From Paralithodes platypus (taxonomy: Eukaryota > Arthropoda > Malacostraca > Decapoda > Lithodidae), in contig CM064519.1 of the NCBI GenBank assembly GCA_032716605.1, positions 14,633,468 through 14,697,467 of the forward strand: a stretch of 64,000 nucleotides of DNA, read 5' to 3'. Under the pieces are notes generated by a model, which worked only from the letters and a program-made list of their open reading frames with translations, had not been told where the DNA came from and ran no database searches. The position numbers were made by a program, and so were the translations under genes. This document shows, in pieces, positions 33,085-44,137 of the stretch. Numbering within the stretch: position 1 is the first letter of the stretch; the number at the start of each line of letters is the position of its first letter.

Positions 33085-33660
33085 TTAGTTTAACCAGACC
33101 AGTGAGTTCCACAAAAGAACTCTCATAGGGCTGGCCTGAAGGATTAGATCAAGATGGACAACTAATCAAGTCAAGGTAGATAGGGAAGGGCAGGAGGTGA
33201 ACAAATCTAGGAAGATGAAGACACGCAGACATTTCTCGCCATTTCAGCCAGACCACATGAGCTCTACAGCAGAGCTCTTATAGGGCAGGGCCGAAGGATG
33301 CAAGAACTGCTACACTGCAGCACCAACCAAGAAGTAATCAAGGGTGAAAAATTAAAGATCGGGACAAGGGTAGACAAAAAAATAACTACTGAGGGGAATC
33401 AAGTCAGCTCGGCCGCATCAACGACCAGAGACAAATCAGGTCAGGGGCCTACTACTGTACCTAGCCAGGCCAGGGAGGCATGTGATATAGGCTGCCTGAG
33501 GACAACCAAATGGGACAGAATAAGAACAGAAGGCAAAAAACAGAGAAAGAGGAATGAAAAACTACGCACAAGTAGTTAAGCCAACGACAAAAGCTTGAAG
33601 GGAGAGGGAGAGGGAAAACCCCAGACACTCCCCCATCAAGCCCCAGTCGCCGGCCCCGAA
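33085..33660 (-). mobile_element. Retroposon M, copy 2
   Basis: Minus-strand partner of 18865-19567, from TTTAACCAGACCAGTGAG to CCCCCATCAAGCCCCAGTCG. The poly(A) is nearly gone (TTT only), suggesting an older insertion or erosion. A 93-codon open frame within it is not a gene. Confidence 0.7.
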
Positions 33661-33854
33661 ATGCTTTATAAATACTGTACATTAATTTCTTATAAAATGC
33701 AGCTATAAAATTCTTCATATGCACAATGGTATCACAATACTATAGCTCAAACTGTGAACTTTGCACAAGTATTAATTGCACTTGGAATAGATAACAGATA
33801 CAAAATAAATAATCACAGCTTTGCCTACAGCATTTATACTATTATCACAGAGTA

Positions 33855-34067
33855 AAGCCGGTATCACACAAGAGATTTTATAGTCAACATTCGATGATCA
33901 ACAATTTTCTGGCAACATTTCTGGAGTATTTTACACTGGTATCTGAAACTTGAAAGATGATAGATGAACTTAGGTGACAGAAAAATATTAAATGTTTATC
34001 TCATGAGCTGCCAGACCAGTGTTGAGGATAAATGTTGAGTTAAAAAGCGTTTGTGTGATACCGGCTT
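33855..34067. mobile_element. MITE O, 213 bp, TA-flanked
   Basis: TIRs AAGCCGGTATCACACAAG at the left and the complement of AAGCCGGTATCACACAAACG at the right, with TA at 33853-33854 and 34068-34069. Non-coding, Tc1/mariner-type target. Confidence 0.85.
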
Positions 34068-34192
34068 TAATGCCATACAACCGTAATGTGAAACAGGAAT
34101 ATATTATGGTGGTTTTGAGTTTTATTATTTCATAGTATTGTTTTGCTAAATCTTCAATGTGTTACCTCCACAGTGATTTTATGATGTAAAAC

Positions 34193-34215
34193 TTGCTCTG
34201 TCTTGAGTCCCCCCC

Positions 34216-34260
<45 letters not shown>

Positions 34261-34300
34261 GAAAAGTGGGGATTGGGCCTGAGTAAATAGATAGATATAT
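34193..34300 (-). repeat. Repeat H fragment with (TA)n
   Basis: Minus-strand repeat H (TCTTGAGTCCCCCC, GTGGGGATTGGGCCTGAGTA) split by A15 and (TA)n runs at about 34207-34256 and ending in (TAGA)n. It abuts the Penelope tail. Confidence 0.6.
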
Positions 34301-34706
34301 AAAAAACTTGCAAAATATACAAACCAAAACTGGGACGACACAAGATAAAAGCAATAGAACTCATCAAACTCGCTATGTGGAAATAACGCTTAATAAAATT
34401 AAATTTTGAAATAAAATAACACAATCCACCACACAGGGTGTACATCACTAGCCTACATGAGCAAGTTAATCTGTTTCCCAAGCTATCTAATTGCACATAT
34501 AACAACGCACTATCGTCACATTCAAGGAATTAGTCAATTTGGGAAGTCTGTGACGTTCTGGTAAATTTGACTAAATTCTGTATGAATAGAGAAACTACAA
34601 TTTATGTAAACATTTTCTATTAAACTAAATTCTCAATTTGACAATATATTAACAATGGTACAAAATATATATAGCACTCACTAACGATAGTGCTATCGGG
34701 TAGGTA

Positions 34707-34966
34707 CACTCGGATACCATAGTCTCTAGCCCACTCATAAATATTCCTGGATTTCACCTATTTCTAACTATGGAAGTATATCTCTATAAACCAACTTATC
34801 AATATAATGTTCTATAAATCAACTACAAAACTATATATATACTGTACTATTTATTGAAAAGAAAGTTCTATCCAAAAATCAATCCAGATAGTTATAATTG
34901 CATAAAGAAAAACATATGTGGTCCCCAATTTCATATGAGTGGGCTAGAGACTATGGTATCTGAGTG
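34707..34966. mobile_element. MITE P, 260 bp, TA-flanked
   Basis: Ends CACTCGGATACCATAGTC and the complement of CACTCAGATACCATAGTC, pairing for about 35 bp through CTAGCCCACTCATA. TA is on both sides, and the uninterrupted site AGGTACCTG is present in the other Penelope copy near 43470. Confidence 0.88.
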
Positions 34967-35008
34967 TACCTGTATGTATAGCATGTACAGGTGACCCCTA
35001 CCAATTGA

Positions 35009-35285
35009 CCACTTGCGAGTTTCTGGCTATAAGGAAGTTGGCGCCGTAAACATCGATATTAAACAGAAATGCAATAATAATCTACGTTTCTGATGGATAA
35101 ATGGTATGTTGAATTGGGTTTTATATGTTCTATGACCGTATTTTTGCTGTAGATTCTGTTTAATTTGACTTTATATTGTCCTTGTCCCAATTTTGGTTTG
35201 TTTAGTTTGCAAGTTTTACATTTTAATTTTAAAATATCGTTGTCTACAGCTCCAACTTCCTTATAGAACGAAACTTGCAAGTCGG
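35009..35285. mobile_element. MITE Q, about 275 bp
   Basis: Arms ACTTGCGAGTTTCTGG then CTATAAGGAAGTTGG at the left and their near complement (CCAACTTCCTTATAG then AACTTGCAAGT) at the right. CAATT lies on both sides and the undisturbed site is visible in copy 1 near 43430. A 70-bp Penelope tail (35158-35228) is contained within it. Confidence 0.75.
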
Positions 35286-35299
35286 CAATTACTACCCTA

Positions 35300-35735
35300 C
35301 AAATAACCTAATAATAATAATAATAATTATAAGCATGTTACTTATTTCTCATAAGCGCCAATTTTACCGAAGAATTCACTAGCGCTCGAAAAGAGAAAGA
35401 AAAAAGAACAAAATCAATGCATCAAAAGAAGGCTTATATACAACACACATTTAACAATCACTAGCAGTGGCAAAATAGCCTAAACTCTATAGCCATCTGT
35501 CATGACACCTCTCTCAAGATCATAGCTTCTCTCAAAGAGAAAAGTCTTAAGTTGTCTCTTGAAGCATTCAACAGAACTCAGTTGTCTCATGGACAGCGGC
35601 AACCTGTTATACAACCTCGGAGCCATGTAGGAGAATGACCTCTCAAAGAAAGAAGACTGCTGGAAAGCCCTTGGTTCATCAAGACGAAAAGGGTCATACA
35701 TACCTACATTTATAGTACCAATAAATGAAGGATAT
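35300..35735 (-). mobile_element. CR1-type LINE fragment, C-terminal end
   Basis: An 80-odd residue frame, DPFRLDEPRAFQQSSFFERS then SYMAPRLYNRLPLSMRQLSS and ECFKRQLKTFLFERSY, is the usual last part of a CR1/Jockey-group ORF2. The element ends in (TTA)n, like LINE 1, and lies in the Penelope 3' UTR with a TAGGT duplication. Confidence 0.8.
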
Positions 35736-35934
35736 CGTAAAGGCAAGTAATTGATACTATCAAATAGTGAATAGATACAATAAAATAAAGTATAATTGCA
35801 AAATATGAAGCAACAACAGATTTAAACAAAGAGTACTCTTTTAACAAGAACAATACATTTTAGAAAAAAACAATAATAGAAAAAGATAAACAATCAATAA
35901 ATACAGACAAAAAGCAAGCAGAGGTTATTATAAT

Positions 35935-36000
35935 GTAAAACTTGCAAAATAAACAAACCAAAACTGGGACGACACAAGATAAACACAAATACAAGAAACT
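35935..36000 (-). mobile_element. Penelope-like tail inside Penelope copy 2
   Basis: TAATGTAAAACTTGCAAAAT then CAAACCAAAACTGGGACGAC. The other copy has no such sequence just after its stop codon, so this is an insertion of the family's own 3' end into itself. Confidence 0.75.
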
Positions 36001-36483
36001 TGTATTCAAATTTTAGAAGTCACAATAATTGACCCTAAAAAGATTAAATTTATGCAACAAATTTACTTGCCTCAAAACCTCTTTCTACTAAGAGTCTGTA
36101 TAGTAACCTAGCTCTAGCCCAAAAGTCATCTACTTTAGTGCAAATTTTACAAAATCTTATTAGCTGGGAATAAAAACAATTATAAGTTATTTCAATATTG
36201 CTATTGCTATTAGGGAAAGGAAAGTTTATTACAATAAAATTAAAATCTTCAACTTTGTGATATACGTACTTGAAGTATGCACTTTTCATTAAAAATCTGT
36301 ATATTTACAGTATATCAAGAACATTTTCAATTTCATCATTTACGCTACCTTGTGTGAGGGGGATGGAATTAGGATAAATAAATTTAGCAACTTGATTAAA
36401 ATGTGAACATATTGCAAACGAGAAGATCATTGATATAATTATCTACTATTGTTACTTAACAATTTAGCAACTGCTAATTTTTC

Positions 36484-36962
36484 TGAGATGTATGCCTCAT
36501 GTGTTAGAAGTGCAATGACGTATGCCTCAGAAACATGGGCCGTTAAAGTAGAGGATGTCAACAGTATGGAACGTAATGAGATGAGAATGGTGAGATGGAT
36601 GTGTGGGGCCAGGCTACAGGATAGTATAACAAATGGTGAGATGAGGAGACGTTTAGGTATAAAGAGTATTAGCGAGGTGATGCGTACAAGTAGACTGGGA
36701 TGGTATGGACATGTGGAGAGAATGGATGAACAAAATTGGGTGAAAAAATGCAGGTCTGTGATTGTGGAGGGAGCTGCACAAAGGGCTGGATCGAGGAAGA
36801 CCTGGGATCGGACTATACGTGCCGATCTCAAATCCAAGAACTTGACAAGTGAAGCCGCCCTTAACAGGGTTGCCTGGAACGCCGCCACTATGACAAGAGA
36901 CTGAAACTGCACGTATGTGTGGAACACTCAGTCTTAACATTTTATGTATGTATGTATGTATG
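36484..36962 (+). mobile_element. RTE3 LINE 3' fragment, copy 3
   Basis: Open frame to a stop at 36902 with SETWAVKVEDVNSMERNEMR and LGWYGHVERMDEQNW, then a (TATG)n tail. It splits the Penelope frame between CTAATTTTTCTG and TTCTTGCTACTG. It differs from the 24717 copy at a few positions only. Confidence 0.85.
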
Positions 36963-37232
36963 TTATTATTCTTGCTACTGGCAACTAAGTCTTTTTATAA
37001 ATTTAAATTCTAAAGCAAGCAAGAATAAATCTGCAATTAAAGGGCTAGCATTTCCACCCATAGGAATTCCTAATATTTGTTTGAAAATGTAGGGCCAGAA
37101 TCTAACATAAGTATTGAAAAGGAGGAATTTAAAGGTATCTTTAAGTTCAGTTCTACATAAGTATTGAAAAGGAGGAATTTAAAGGTATCTTTAAGTTTAA
37201 TTCTACATAAGTATGGAAAAGGAGGAATTTAA

Positions 37233-38314
37233 CACACAAAGAGCGGGTGGTAGGGTATTTTACACTGTGCCGCCCAGCGTTTGTTTTTTTAACCCTAAAT
37301 AGGGTTGTTTCCGTGCTCATTTTCATGCATAAACAAGACCCAGAGCATAAAACAAGTATCTATCCCTGAAAGGGCGTAAACAGAGCTTTCCAATGACACC
37401 CGAACCATCCTTGTACGACCACTGGTTCTCTTGCAACGATCGTGCAACACGAGTGCAAAAAACCTAAAATAAGGTAATTTCCGAACATAATTCCCTGTGT
37501 AGCGAGTGAAAGAGGGGGGAGGAAGGTGGTATACAGTTTAGTACATCCACGGTGGTCGTGAGGAGCAGTCATAAGGTTACTACGCTCGTCCCACCGCTCA
37601 GCTCTCTCTCTCAGCAACATTACGTGCTGAAAATGGCACTCAACATAAGTGGTGCACTGCCACATAGGCCTAGTCCACATTTATTTAACTCGACAGATGT
37701 CGTGCGCCGTTGGTTAACCCGGGAACTGCGGGGAGACTCTTAAGAGTTCCCCCGGCGGACTGCGGGGAGACTCTTATGAGTGAGTGAAAAAAAAAATCAA
37801 CTTTTGACATCGAAAAAAAAAAAAAAAAAAAAAAAATTTTGGCCCCTGGGCCATGCAAAATCTCAGTCCTCTACCTCCCCTCCTTCCCTCCTCTCCTTCA
37901 GTTATCACCTATTTTCCCTGTTATTCCCTTATTCTGAGGTATATTTTCGTGCTAACATTAGCGAGTTGCAAGCAGGGTGTTGTCATCACTGATGGCAAGC
38001 GAGTGCAAGAGAGAGAGAGAGAGTATCGATCGACTGTGTCTCAGTGGCCTTGGGGGAAATTGGCGGGAAAGCAGATTGCCTCACCCATACATTATACAAC
38101 TCGGGGGCTATATCTCCGATTTTGACCATCCAAACGCTGTTTTCACTCGTTTTATTGTTGTTTCAGGTTAATACCTTTATAATCAACCCATAATAGGCGC
38201 ATATGGATAAGTATTAATGCCACAATGAATATATTAGTGACGGAAACACCTCAAATACGTCAGCACAGGGGGGACGTTTCCAATTACCCCCATGCGCACT
38301 TCAGAGGTTAAGGG
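37233..38314. mobile_element. MITE B, copy 2, hosting A2
   Basis: TTAA at 37229-37232 and 38315-38318 flanks the block, and the empty site AATTTAAAGG repeats in the neighbouring tandem units. The first 480 bp match MITE B at 32386. At an internal TTAA it carries MITE A2. Confidence 0.8.
37718..38307 (+). mobile_element. MITE A, copy A2
   Basis: 590 bp between TTAA 37714-37717 and 38308-38311, start CCCGGGAACTGCGGGGAGAC, end GCGCACTTCAGAGG. It lacks the extra (T)n of A1. The first GACTCTTAAGAGT is intact; the second reads GACTCTTATGAGT and has lost its TTAA. Confidence 0.88.
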
Positions 38315-39005
38315 TTAAAGGTATCTTTAAGTTTAGGTCTACATAAGTATTGAAAAGGAGGAATTTAAAGGCATCTTTAAGTTTAGTTCTATCAAAACAT
38401 ACTGAACTAGTGGGCGTAGAGCCAAGTGACACATTATTAAAATATGAATAAACATTTATGAAATTATTACCATTCTTAACAAATCTGTCAAAGTGCAAAT
38501 CTATAATAAAGCAAAGTTCTGAAAACACTAAATCTAAAGGCAAATTGTTATATGGTACTGTATAAAGTTGAAAAGTCAAAGCTATGTACTGAGGTAACTT
38601 TCGGCATGGTATTAAGTTTATCAATAACTTCTAATGAATTGTTAACACTCCAATAATAGTTAATGCCAGTTCTATTCTTGATGGAATCACAATATCTTTT
38701 ATGAGTACTGTACTTTTAATGTATTTTAAGCAACGTACGACATTATTGAGGTCGTTGGGCTGGAAGGCATGATCTCTGAGTCCCTCCTGATCCCTCTGAG
38801 CCTGTGTGGTGTACGGTGGCATTAATAAGTCATGTCTCAGCTGTCATTACATTTGGCTCACTCTGTGCTGTATTAATGTCTGTCAGATGTTGAATAGGGT
38901 GGGTAAGTGTAGGAACATGGTTGTATATCTCACTCAAAAAGAAGAAATCATGTGTAAATAATGCGGATACCATTTATTGATCAAAACATAATTGGTGCCG
39001 AGACA

Positions 39006-39246
39006 TCACTTATTAGGCCGACTGTACGTATCAGTGAGGGAGAGGACCGTTAGTGAAGCCTCCAGTTCGCTGTAGGCGGTTTCCTTGTCGGCGTAGAAGA
39101 GGACCTACACTGAAGCCGTTGTCGGAGAAGATGCCAGCAACGTCTGTTTCGAGCCACACAAAGAGCACCACGGCATCGCTGGTCACGCTCATGGTAAAGG
39201 TCCAGTTGCTGCCACTTGACACTACCGGCTCCGAAACACCACTCAC
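39006..39246 (-). pseudogene. MANBA: Beta-mannosidase last exon, frame broken
   Basis: Preceded by a TTTATCTACCCCCAG acceptor. The frame gives VSGVSEPVVSSGSNWTFTMS then LFVWLETDVAGIFSDNGF, matching the C-terminal beta-sandwich of lysosomal beta-mannosidase, the enzyme that removes terminal beta-mannose from N-glycan fragments. After FSDNGF the frame is lost: a short deletion (39101-39111 area) shifts it, and the family ending resumes in another frame as FYADKETAYSELEASL and LSLTDTY, with a stop at 39008-39006. Expected residues between the two parts are missing. No other MANBA exons were found upstream. This could be a pseudogene remnant or an intact exon with a sequencing deletion. Confidence 0.7.
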
Positions 39247-39277
39247 CTGGGGGTAGATAAAGGTCGAGCACTTAGAA

Positions 39278-39545
39278 AATATCTATCTATCTATCTATAT
39301 GCTCAGGCCCAATCCCCACTTTTCCTATTTTTTTTGTTTTTTGTCTTGGGGGTGGCTGACTCAAGACAGAGCAAGAACAGGAAAACACAAAACACAAGAC
39401 AAAACAGCGAACAAACACAGACAAAACACAAAATTCACACGCATCTAGGTCACCCAGGAGAATACCCAGAGACCAGGGTCACCAAGGTCGCTCCAGCACT
39501 CCCCCGGGGTATTTGGGGTGGTTCTATCCTTGCATGGAACTGGAG
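39278..39545 (+). repeat. Repeat H copy
   Basis: (ATCT)n, then GCTCAGGCCCAATCCCCAC, GGGGGTGGCTGACTCAAGAC and CTCCAGCACTCCCCCGGGG. It separates the MANBA exon from its partial duplicate. Confidence 0.65.
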
Positions 39546-40355
39546 ATTTATTTATACGTAACCTCATCCCCTATCTATCATGTCTGTTTATGTAAATAGA
39601 TTTAAGTGTTTGTATGCATTTGCATATTTTGTATTTGTATGTACAGTACTAGTACTGTATATGTTTTTATATGTATGTGTACGTATGTATGTTTGTATTT
39701 GTGTATGTATTTTAAGTGTACAGTATAATCTTATGTACAGTATACCATAATTGTATGTAAATATTAATGCTAATAATCAAATAATTTACTACAGTATGAA
39801 CATCAGTATTTTGTTTTCAACTAAGGGCTCTTAAAAGATTAACTAGATTCATCAAAGAGCTTTGTCTGCAAATTTGTTTATTATTCTTTATATAATGTAA
39901 CTGTCTTAGACTAAATAAAAATTTCAATTAATCAATCAATCTATGTCTGTCTAACTTTCTCTCCGATACATCACTGACCTGGGGGTAGACAAGGATTCAC
40001 CGCTTACAAATTATAGTCAAAACTTTAGCATTAACTGTTTCGAGACCCGATCACGCATTTATTCTGTTTGTTTGGCTATTATTAGACAATAATATTCAGA
40101 TTAGGATGGGTAGATGGAAGTCAGAGGGTTAATTGAGCTAGTCTTATAGCCTTATAATTCCCACAGATCCTTCCAAAATTGCATACATTTATCTAAAGAT
40201 GGCCAGAATAGATTGTCAAAATGTGTCATAATCTTCAAAGGGTTAAACACAAATACAAAAGGCAACACTTATCTAAGACTAGAGGAATAATTTAATTTAT
40301 TTCACTCCCAACACCAAACACCTCCCAATGAAATTAATGAAAACATGTGATCCTT
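39546..40355. other. AT-rich stretch with a 45-bp echo of the MANBA exon start
   Basis: No gene. At 39958-39998 (minus) TGTCTACCCCCAG is followed by GTCAGTGATGTATCGGAG, a diverged copy of the acceptor and first codons of the MANBA exon. The rest has TGTATG-type and AATC simple repeats. Confidence 0.5.
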
Positions 40356-40359
40356 CCGG

Positions 40360-40425
40360 GATTCAAACCTGGGTTACCACATAAAGATCTTAAACACTCT
40401 AACCATTTCAACATCAAGACAGTTA
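40360..40425 (-). mobile_element. tRNA-like SINE fragment
   Basis: The minus strand shows ATGGTTAGAGTGTTTAAGAT and CCAGGTTTGAATCCCGG, a box A-like and a strong B-box. The acceptor stem does not pair, so it is not a tRNA gene. Confidence 0.5.
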
Positions 40426-40802
40426 AAGGTTAAGTACATGACTACAATTTTATATCCATTACCCCCCTGGGGATAAGGGGGCCTTCATCTAATGGTGGAG
40501 GAAAAAAATAATATGCCTCATGCATCCTACTGCGTGTCATACAAGGCGACTAATAAGGGGGATGGCGATAGACTTGTGGACCAACCTTTATCTTAGCACT
40601 GTCTTGGTATGGCACTGCCGAGGCTGGTGGGGTGCGGATAGGTGCCACCGGGTACTGAATCTTACCTGGACGTTGTTTGGCACCACACCTGTGTCGGCAG
40701 CAGTGTTGGGGCAGGACTTTATTGTTCTATAGTCCAAATTGCCTAATATACAGTAGTCTTGTTATGTTTTTTTTGTTTTTTGTAACATGTTAAGGCTGGT
40801 GT

Positions 40803-41270
40803 TGTTGTTGTTGTTGTTCCCCAAGCTGCCTGGCCGAACAGCCCCAAGTCCCCGAGCAAGGCCAAGGCCATAACCGAGCGCCCCCACAGAACCCTCCCTG
40901 CCGACCACAATAAAGCCTAGGTGACCGAAGCCACTCCATGGCGGGGAGCTGAGGAGGGTGCGGAAACGCCCGGGAAACCAAAGCCCCACCCAGGGCCCTG
41001 TGCCCCTCAGCAATTATGAAGAGAAAGTTGAGGGGCAAAGGAAAAATGTGACGCTTTGGCTTTCAATCTTGGTAGATTGGGAGGTCAATCCACAGAAGAG
41101 ATGCCGTCACTTGAGATCTAGAAAATATATAAGTAAAAGGAACAGTCAGAGTAAGCTATGGGTATGGCAGAGATCGCTCAGTTCTCACTCTGATAGACCA
41201 GCCCATCACCACATGACTAGAACCCAATCCTCTCAGCATCAGCTAGGAAAGGCCCTAGAAAGCCGCCTTT
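40803..41270 (-). mobile_element. Retroposon F, copy 3
   Basis: Nearly full-length minus copy with (TTG)n at its left and GGCTGGTGT duplicated at 40794-40802 and 41271-41279. It retains the GGCCCTAGAAAGCCGCC head that F2 lacks. It interrupts an older repeat whose halves share GGACTTTATTGT. Confidence 0.85.
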
Positions 41271-41576
41271 GGCTGGTGTGGTTGCAGATACTGCAGGTGC
41301 AAGTGCTGCAGGGGGACTCTGTTGAGTCTTGCTGAGGCACGGTTAGCACTATATACCAACATCAGCCACAGGGATGACTTGGTGGGGCAATGCTGTGGTG
41401 GGACTTTATTGTACTACAGTACACTCCAACTACTGAAAGGTAACCCCGTCTGAGCCGTTACAATGCATGTAATGGAAAAATGACACTAAACCATTGTATG
41501 TTTTGTATCTTTTTGTATGTAGTGCAAGTTCAGACATTTACCTTTTTATGGGTGCTAAGTCCTAGGGCTATGTTGT

Positions 41577-43157
41577 ATGTGGTTTCCAGTGTTCTACTTA
41601 GGTTTTCTAATACATTTTCTAATAATTGCGTGCTGCAATGCGAGAGAACTAGAAGCATGGTCTAAATTATTAATTAAGTTAATTAGAAATAAAATTTTCT
41701 CGCTTAAAAATGAATTTAATCTTTCAGATTTTATAGACTATAATTATAATAAGCTTAAAGCTGATTTAATAAATTTACATAAACATTTTGTAATCACTAC
41801 AGTAGATAAAGCCAGCAATAATTATAGCTTCACATGTAAGAAATTTTATCTTGAAAATATGAAAAAAGAATTAGGTATTAAGGGTAACATATTACGTCAA
41901 AATATTTGCGGTAATTCTGTTTATGAAATTCAAAATAATCTGAATATTGATAACTTAATCGATGAACATACCAAGAAAAATATAATATTTGATATTAAAC
42001 TTTCTGATAAGAACAAGTGCATTGCAAAATTATACATGTTACCTAAATTTCATAAAAGACCTTATAAATATCGCTTTATTGCCGGAGCAAAATTTGCTAC
42101 CACTAAAACTCTATCAGAACAAGTAGTAAATTGTTTAAAATACATTAAAAGTACTCATAAAAGATATTGTAATACCATCATGAGAAGAACTGGCATTAAC
42201 TATTATTGGAGTGTTGACAATTCGTTAGAAGTTATTGATAAAATAAATACCATGCCGAAAGTTACCTCGGTACATAGCTTCGACTTTTCAACTTTGTATA
42301 CCAATTTGCCTTTAGATTTAGTATATTCAGAGCTTTGCTTTATTATAGATTTGCACTTTGACAGGTTCGTTAGGAATGGTAATTATTTCATAAATGTTTA
42401 TACATATTTTAATAATGCATCACTTAGCTCTACTCCCACTAGTTCTGTATATTTTGATAGAACTAAACTTAAAGATGCCCTTAAATTCCTCCTTTTCAAT
42501 ACTTATGTTAGATTCGGGCCGTACATTTTCAAACAAATATTAGGAATTCCTATGGGTGGAAATGCTAGCCCTTTAATTGCAGACTTATTCTTGCTTGCTT
42601 TAGAATTTAAATATATAAAAGACTTAGTTGACAGTAGCAAGAAAAATAAAATTCCAGAAAAATTAGCACTTGCTAAACTGTTAAGTAATAATAGTAGATA
42701 TATTGATGATATTCTTGTTTGCAATTTGTTAAATTTTAATCAAGTTGCTAAACTTATTTACCCTAATTCTATTCCCCTCACACAATGTAACGTAAATTAT
42801 AAAGTTGAAAATTTTCTTGATATAAATATAGAGATTGTTAATGAACAGTGCATACTTAAAGTATATCACAAAGTTGATGATTTTAATTTTAACGTAATAA
42901 ACTTTCCTTTCCCTAGTAGTAATATCGATAGTAAAATCACTTATAATTGTTTTTATTCCCAATTAATAAGATTTTGTAAAATCTGCACTAAAGTAGATGA
43001 CTTTTGGGCTAGAGCTAGGTTACTATACAGACTCTTAGTGGACAGAGGTTTTGAGGCAAGTAAATTGTTCCATAAATTTAATCTTTTTAGGGTCAATTAT
43101 TGTGACTGTATTCTAAAATTTGACATCAATAATTTTAATCAAGCATTTTTAACTTGA
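41577..43157 (+). CDS. Penelope-like element reverse transcriptase
   Basis: A 526-codon frame; the homologous part begins near ELEAWSKLL (about residue 24), so the first residues probably belong to flanking DNA. PLE RT signatures: VTTVDKASNN-like fingers (ITTVDKASNNY), PKFHKRPYKYRFIAG, motif A SFDFSTLYTNLP near residue 236, motif B GIPMGGNASPLIADL near 325, motif C RYIDDIL near 375. It ends about 150 residues after motif C with no GIY-YIG endonuclease. PLE RTs relate to telomerase RT and copy RNA at DNA ends or nicks. Either the endonuclease lay upstream and was lost by truncation (as in permuted Naiad/Chlamys elements), or this is an endonuclease-lacking type. The RT itself looks intact. Confidence 0.92.
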   Translation: MWFPVFYLGFLIHFLIIACCNARELEAWSKLLIKLIRNKIFSLKNEFNLSDFIDYNYNKLKADLINLHKHFVITTVDKASNNYSFTCKKFYLENMKKELGIKGNILRQNICGNSVYEIQNNLNIDNLIDEHTKKNIIFDIKLSDKNKCIAKLYMLPKFHKRPYKYRFIAGAKFATTKTLSEQVVNCLKYIKSTHKRYCNTIMRRTGINYYWSVDNSLEVIDKINTMPKVTSVHSFDFSTLYTNLPLDLVYSELCFIIDLHFDRFVRNGNYFINVYTYFNNASLSSTPTSSVYFDRTKLKDALKFLLFNTYVRFGPYIFKQILGIPMGGNASPLIADLFLLALEFKYIKDLVDSSKKNKIPEKLALAKLLSNNSRYIDDILVCNLLNFNQVAKLIYPNSIPLTQCNVNYKVENFLDINIEIVNEQCILKVYHKVDDFNFNVINFPFPSSNIDSKITYNCFYSQLIRFCKICTKVDDFWARARLLYRLLVDRGFEASKLFHKFNLFRVNYCDCILKFDINNFNQAFLT

Positions 43158-43935
43158 AGTTTCTTGTATAACCTCTGCTTACTTTTTGTCTGTATTTATT
43201 GTTTATCTTTTTCTTTTTCTATTATTATTATTATTATTATTAATATTGATGATTTTTTAAATGTATTGTTCTTGTTAAAAGAGTACTCTTTGTTTAAATC
43301 TGTTGTTACTTCATATTTTGCAATTATTTCTCTTTATATTATATGTATTCATTGTCGATAGTATCAATTGCTTACTTTTGTGATTTCCTTAGTTTATTTG
43401 TGCTATAAATGTAGGTTATTTGTAGGGTAGTTATTGATAGGGGTCACTTGAGGCATGCTATGCTTACAGGTACCTACCCGATAGCACTATCGTTAGTGAG
43501 TGCTGTACTGTATTTTATATATTATTTTGTAATAGTATAGATATCTTATCAATATTTGTATTTTTTAATATTGTTAATGTCTTGTCATGTTGCAGATTTG
43601 ATTTTAAATAATATTTTGACATTTAACATGTAGTTTCTTTATTCATGCAGAGTTTAGTAAAATTTGCCAGAACGTCCCGGACTTCCCAAACTTGACTACT
43701 TCCTTTAACGTGACGATAGTGCGTTGTTATATGTGAGATTAGTTTGCTTGGGAAACAGATTAACTTGCTCATGTAGTAATGTACACCCTATGTGGTGGAT
43801 TGTGTTCTTTTATTTAATAATTTTCATTTTAGTAAGCGTTGTTTCCACATAGCGATTTTGATAATTTAATTTGACTTTATATTGTCCTTGTCCCAATTTT
43901 GGTTTGTTTAGTTTGCAAGTTTTACATTTTAATTT
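41640..43935 (+). mobile_element. Penelope-like element, copy 1
   Basis: RT frame, a 700-bp AT-rich 3' UTR, and the terminal 235-bp tail (43705-43935) ending GTTTGCAAGTTTTACATTTT. It serves as the empty-site reference for copy 2. The left edge is judged only from where similarity to the family starts. Confidence 0.85.
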
Positions 43936-44137
43936 AACAGTAAAGTAATTCAGGGGTTGTACAGTTGCCCACATTAGTTCTGTTGCTCTCTGTGATCTTA
44001 TACATGGAAATATAATGCCTGTGATTGAATTACAAGTATAGTTTCTTATGAAGTGGTTAACTCATCTGATTGGTCAACTGATAATTAAAAGAAAGTCACT
44101 AGCAATTTATTCATACTATTTTACTTTTATTATAATG

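Larger units (their letters stand above)
37103..38392 (-). repeat. 50-bp coding segment in four tandem units, split by MITE B
   Basis: The unit TCTACATAAGTATTGAAAAG to ATCTTTAAGTT occurs at 37103-37152, 37153-37202, 37203-37229 plus 38315-38341, and 38341-38392. The better Penelope copy has it once (about 42455-42505). Fifty is not divisible by three, so the expansion destroys the RT frame. Confidence 0.85.
34302..38750 (-). mobile_element. Penelope-like element, copy 2 (broken by six insertions)
   Basis: Read on the minus strand, it starts with NVVRCLKYIKST near 38745 and runs through RT, tail and 3' UTR to the terminal TTTTGGTTTGTATATTTTGC near 34302. Interruptions, each with its empty site visible in the copy at 41640-43935, are B plus A2 (37233-38314), RTE3 (36484-36962), a Penelope tail (35935-36000), a LINE fragment (35300-35735), MITE Q and MITE P. 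A 50-bp coding segment is also tandemly multiplied. The RT is not functional. Confidence 0.9.
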
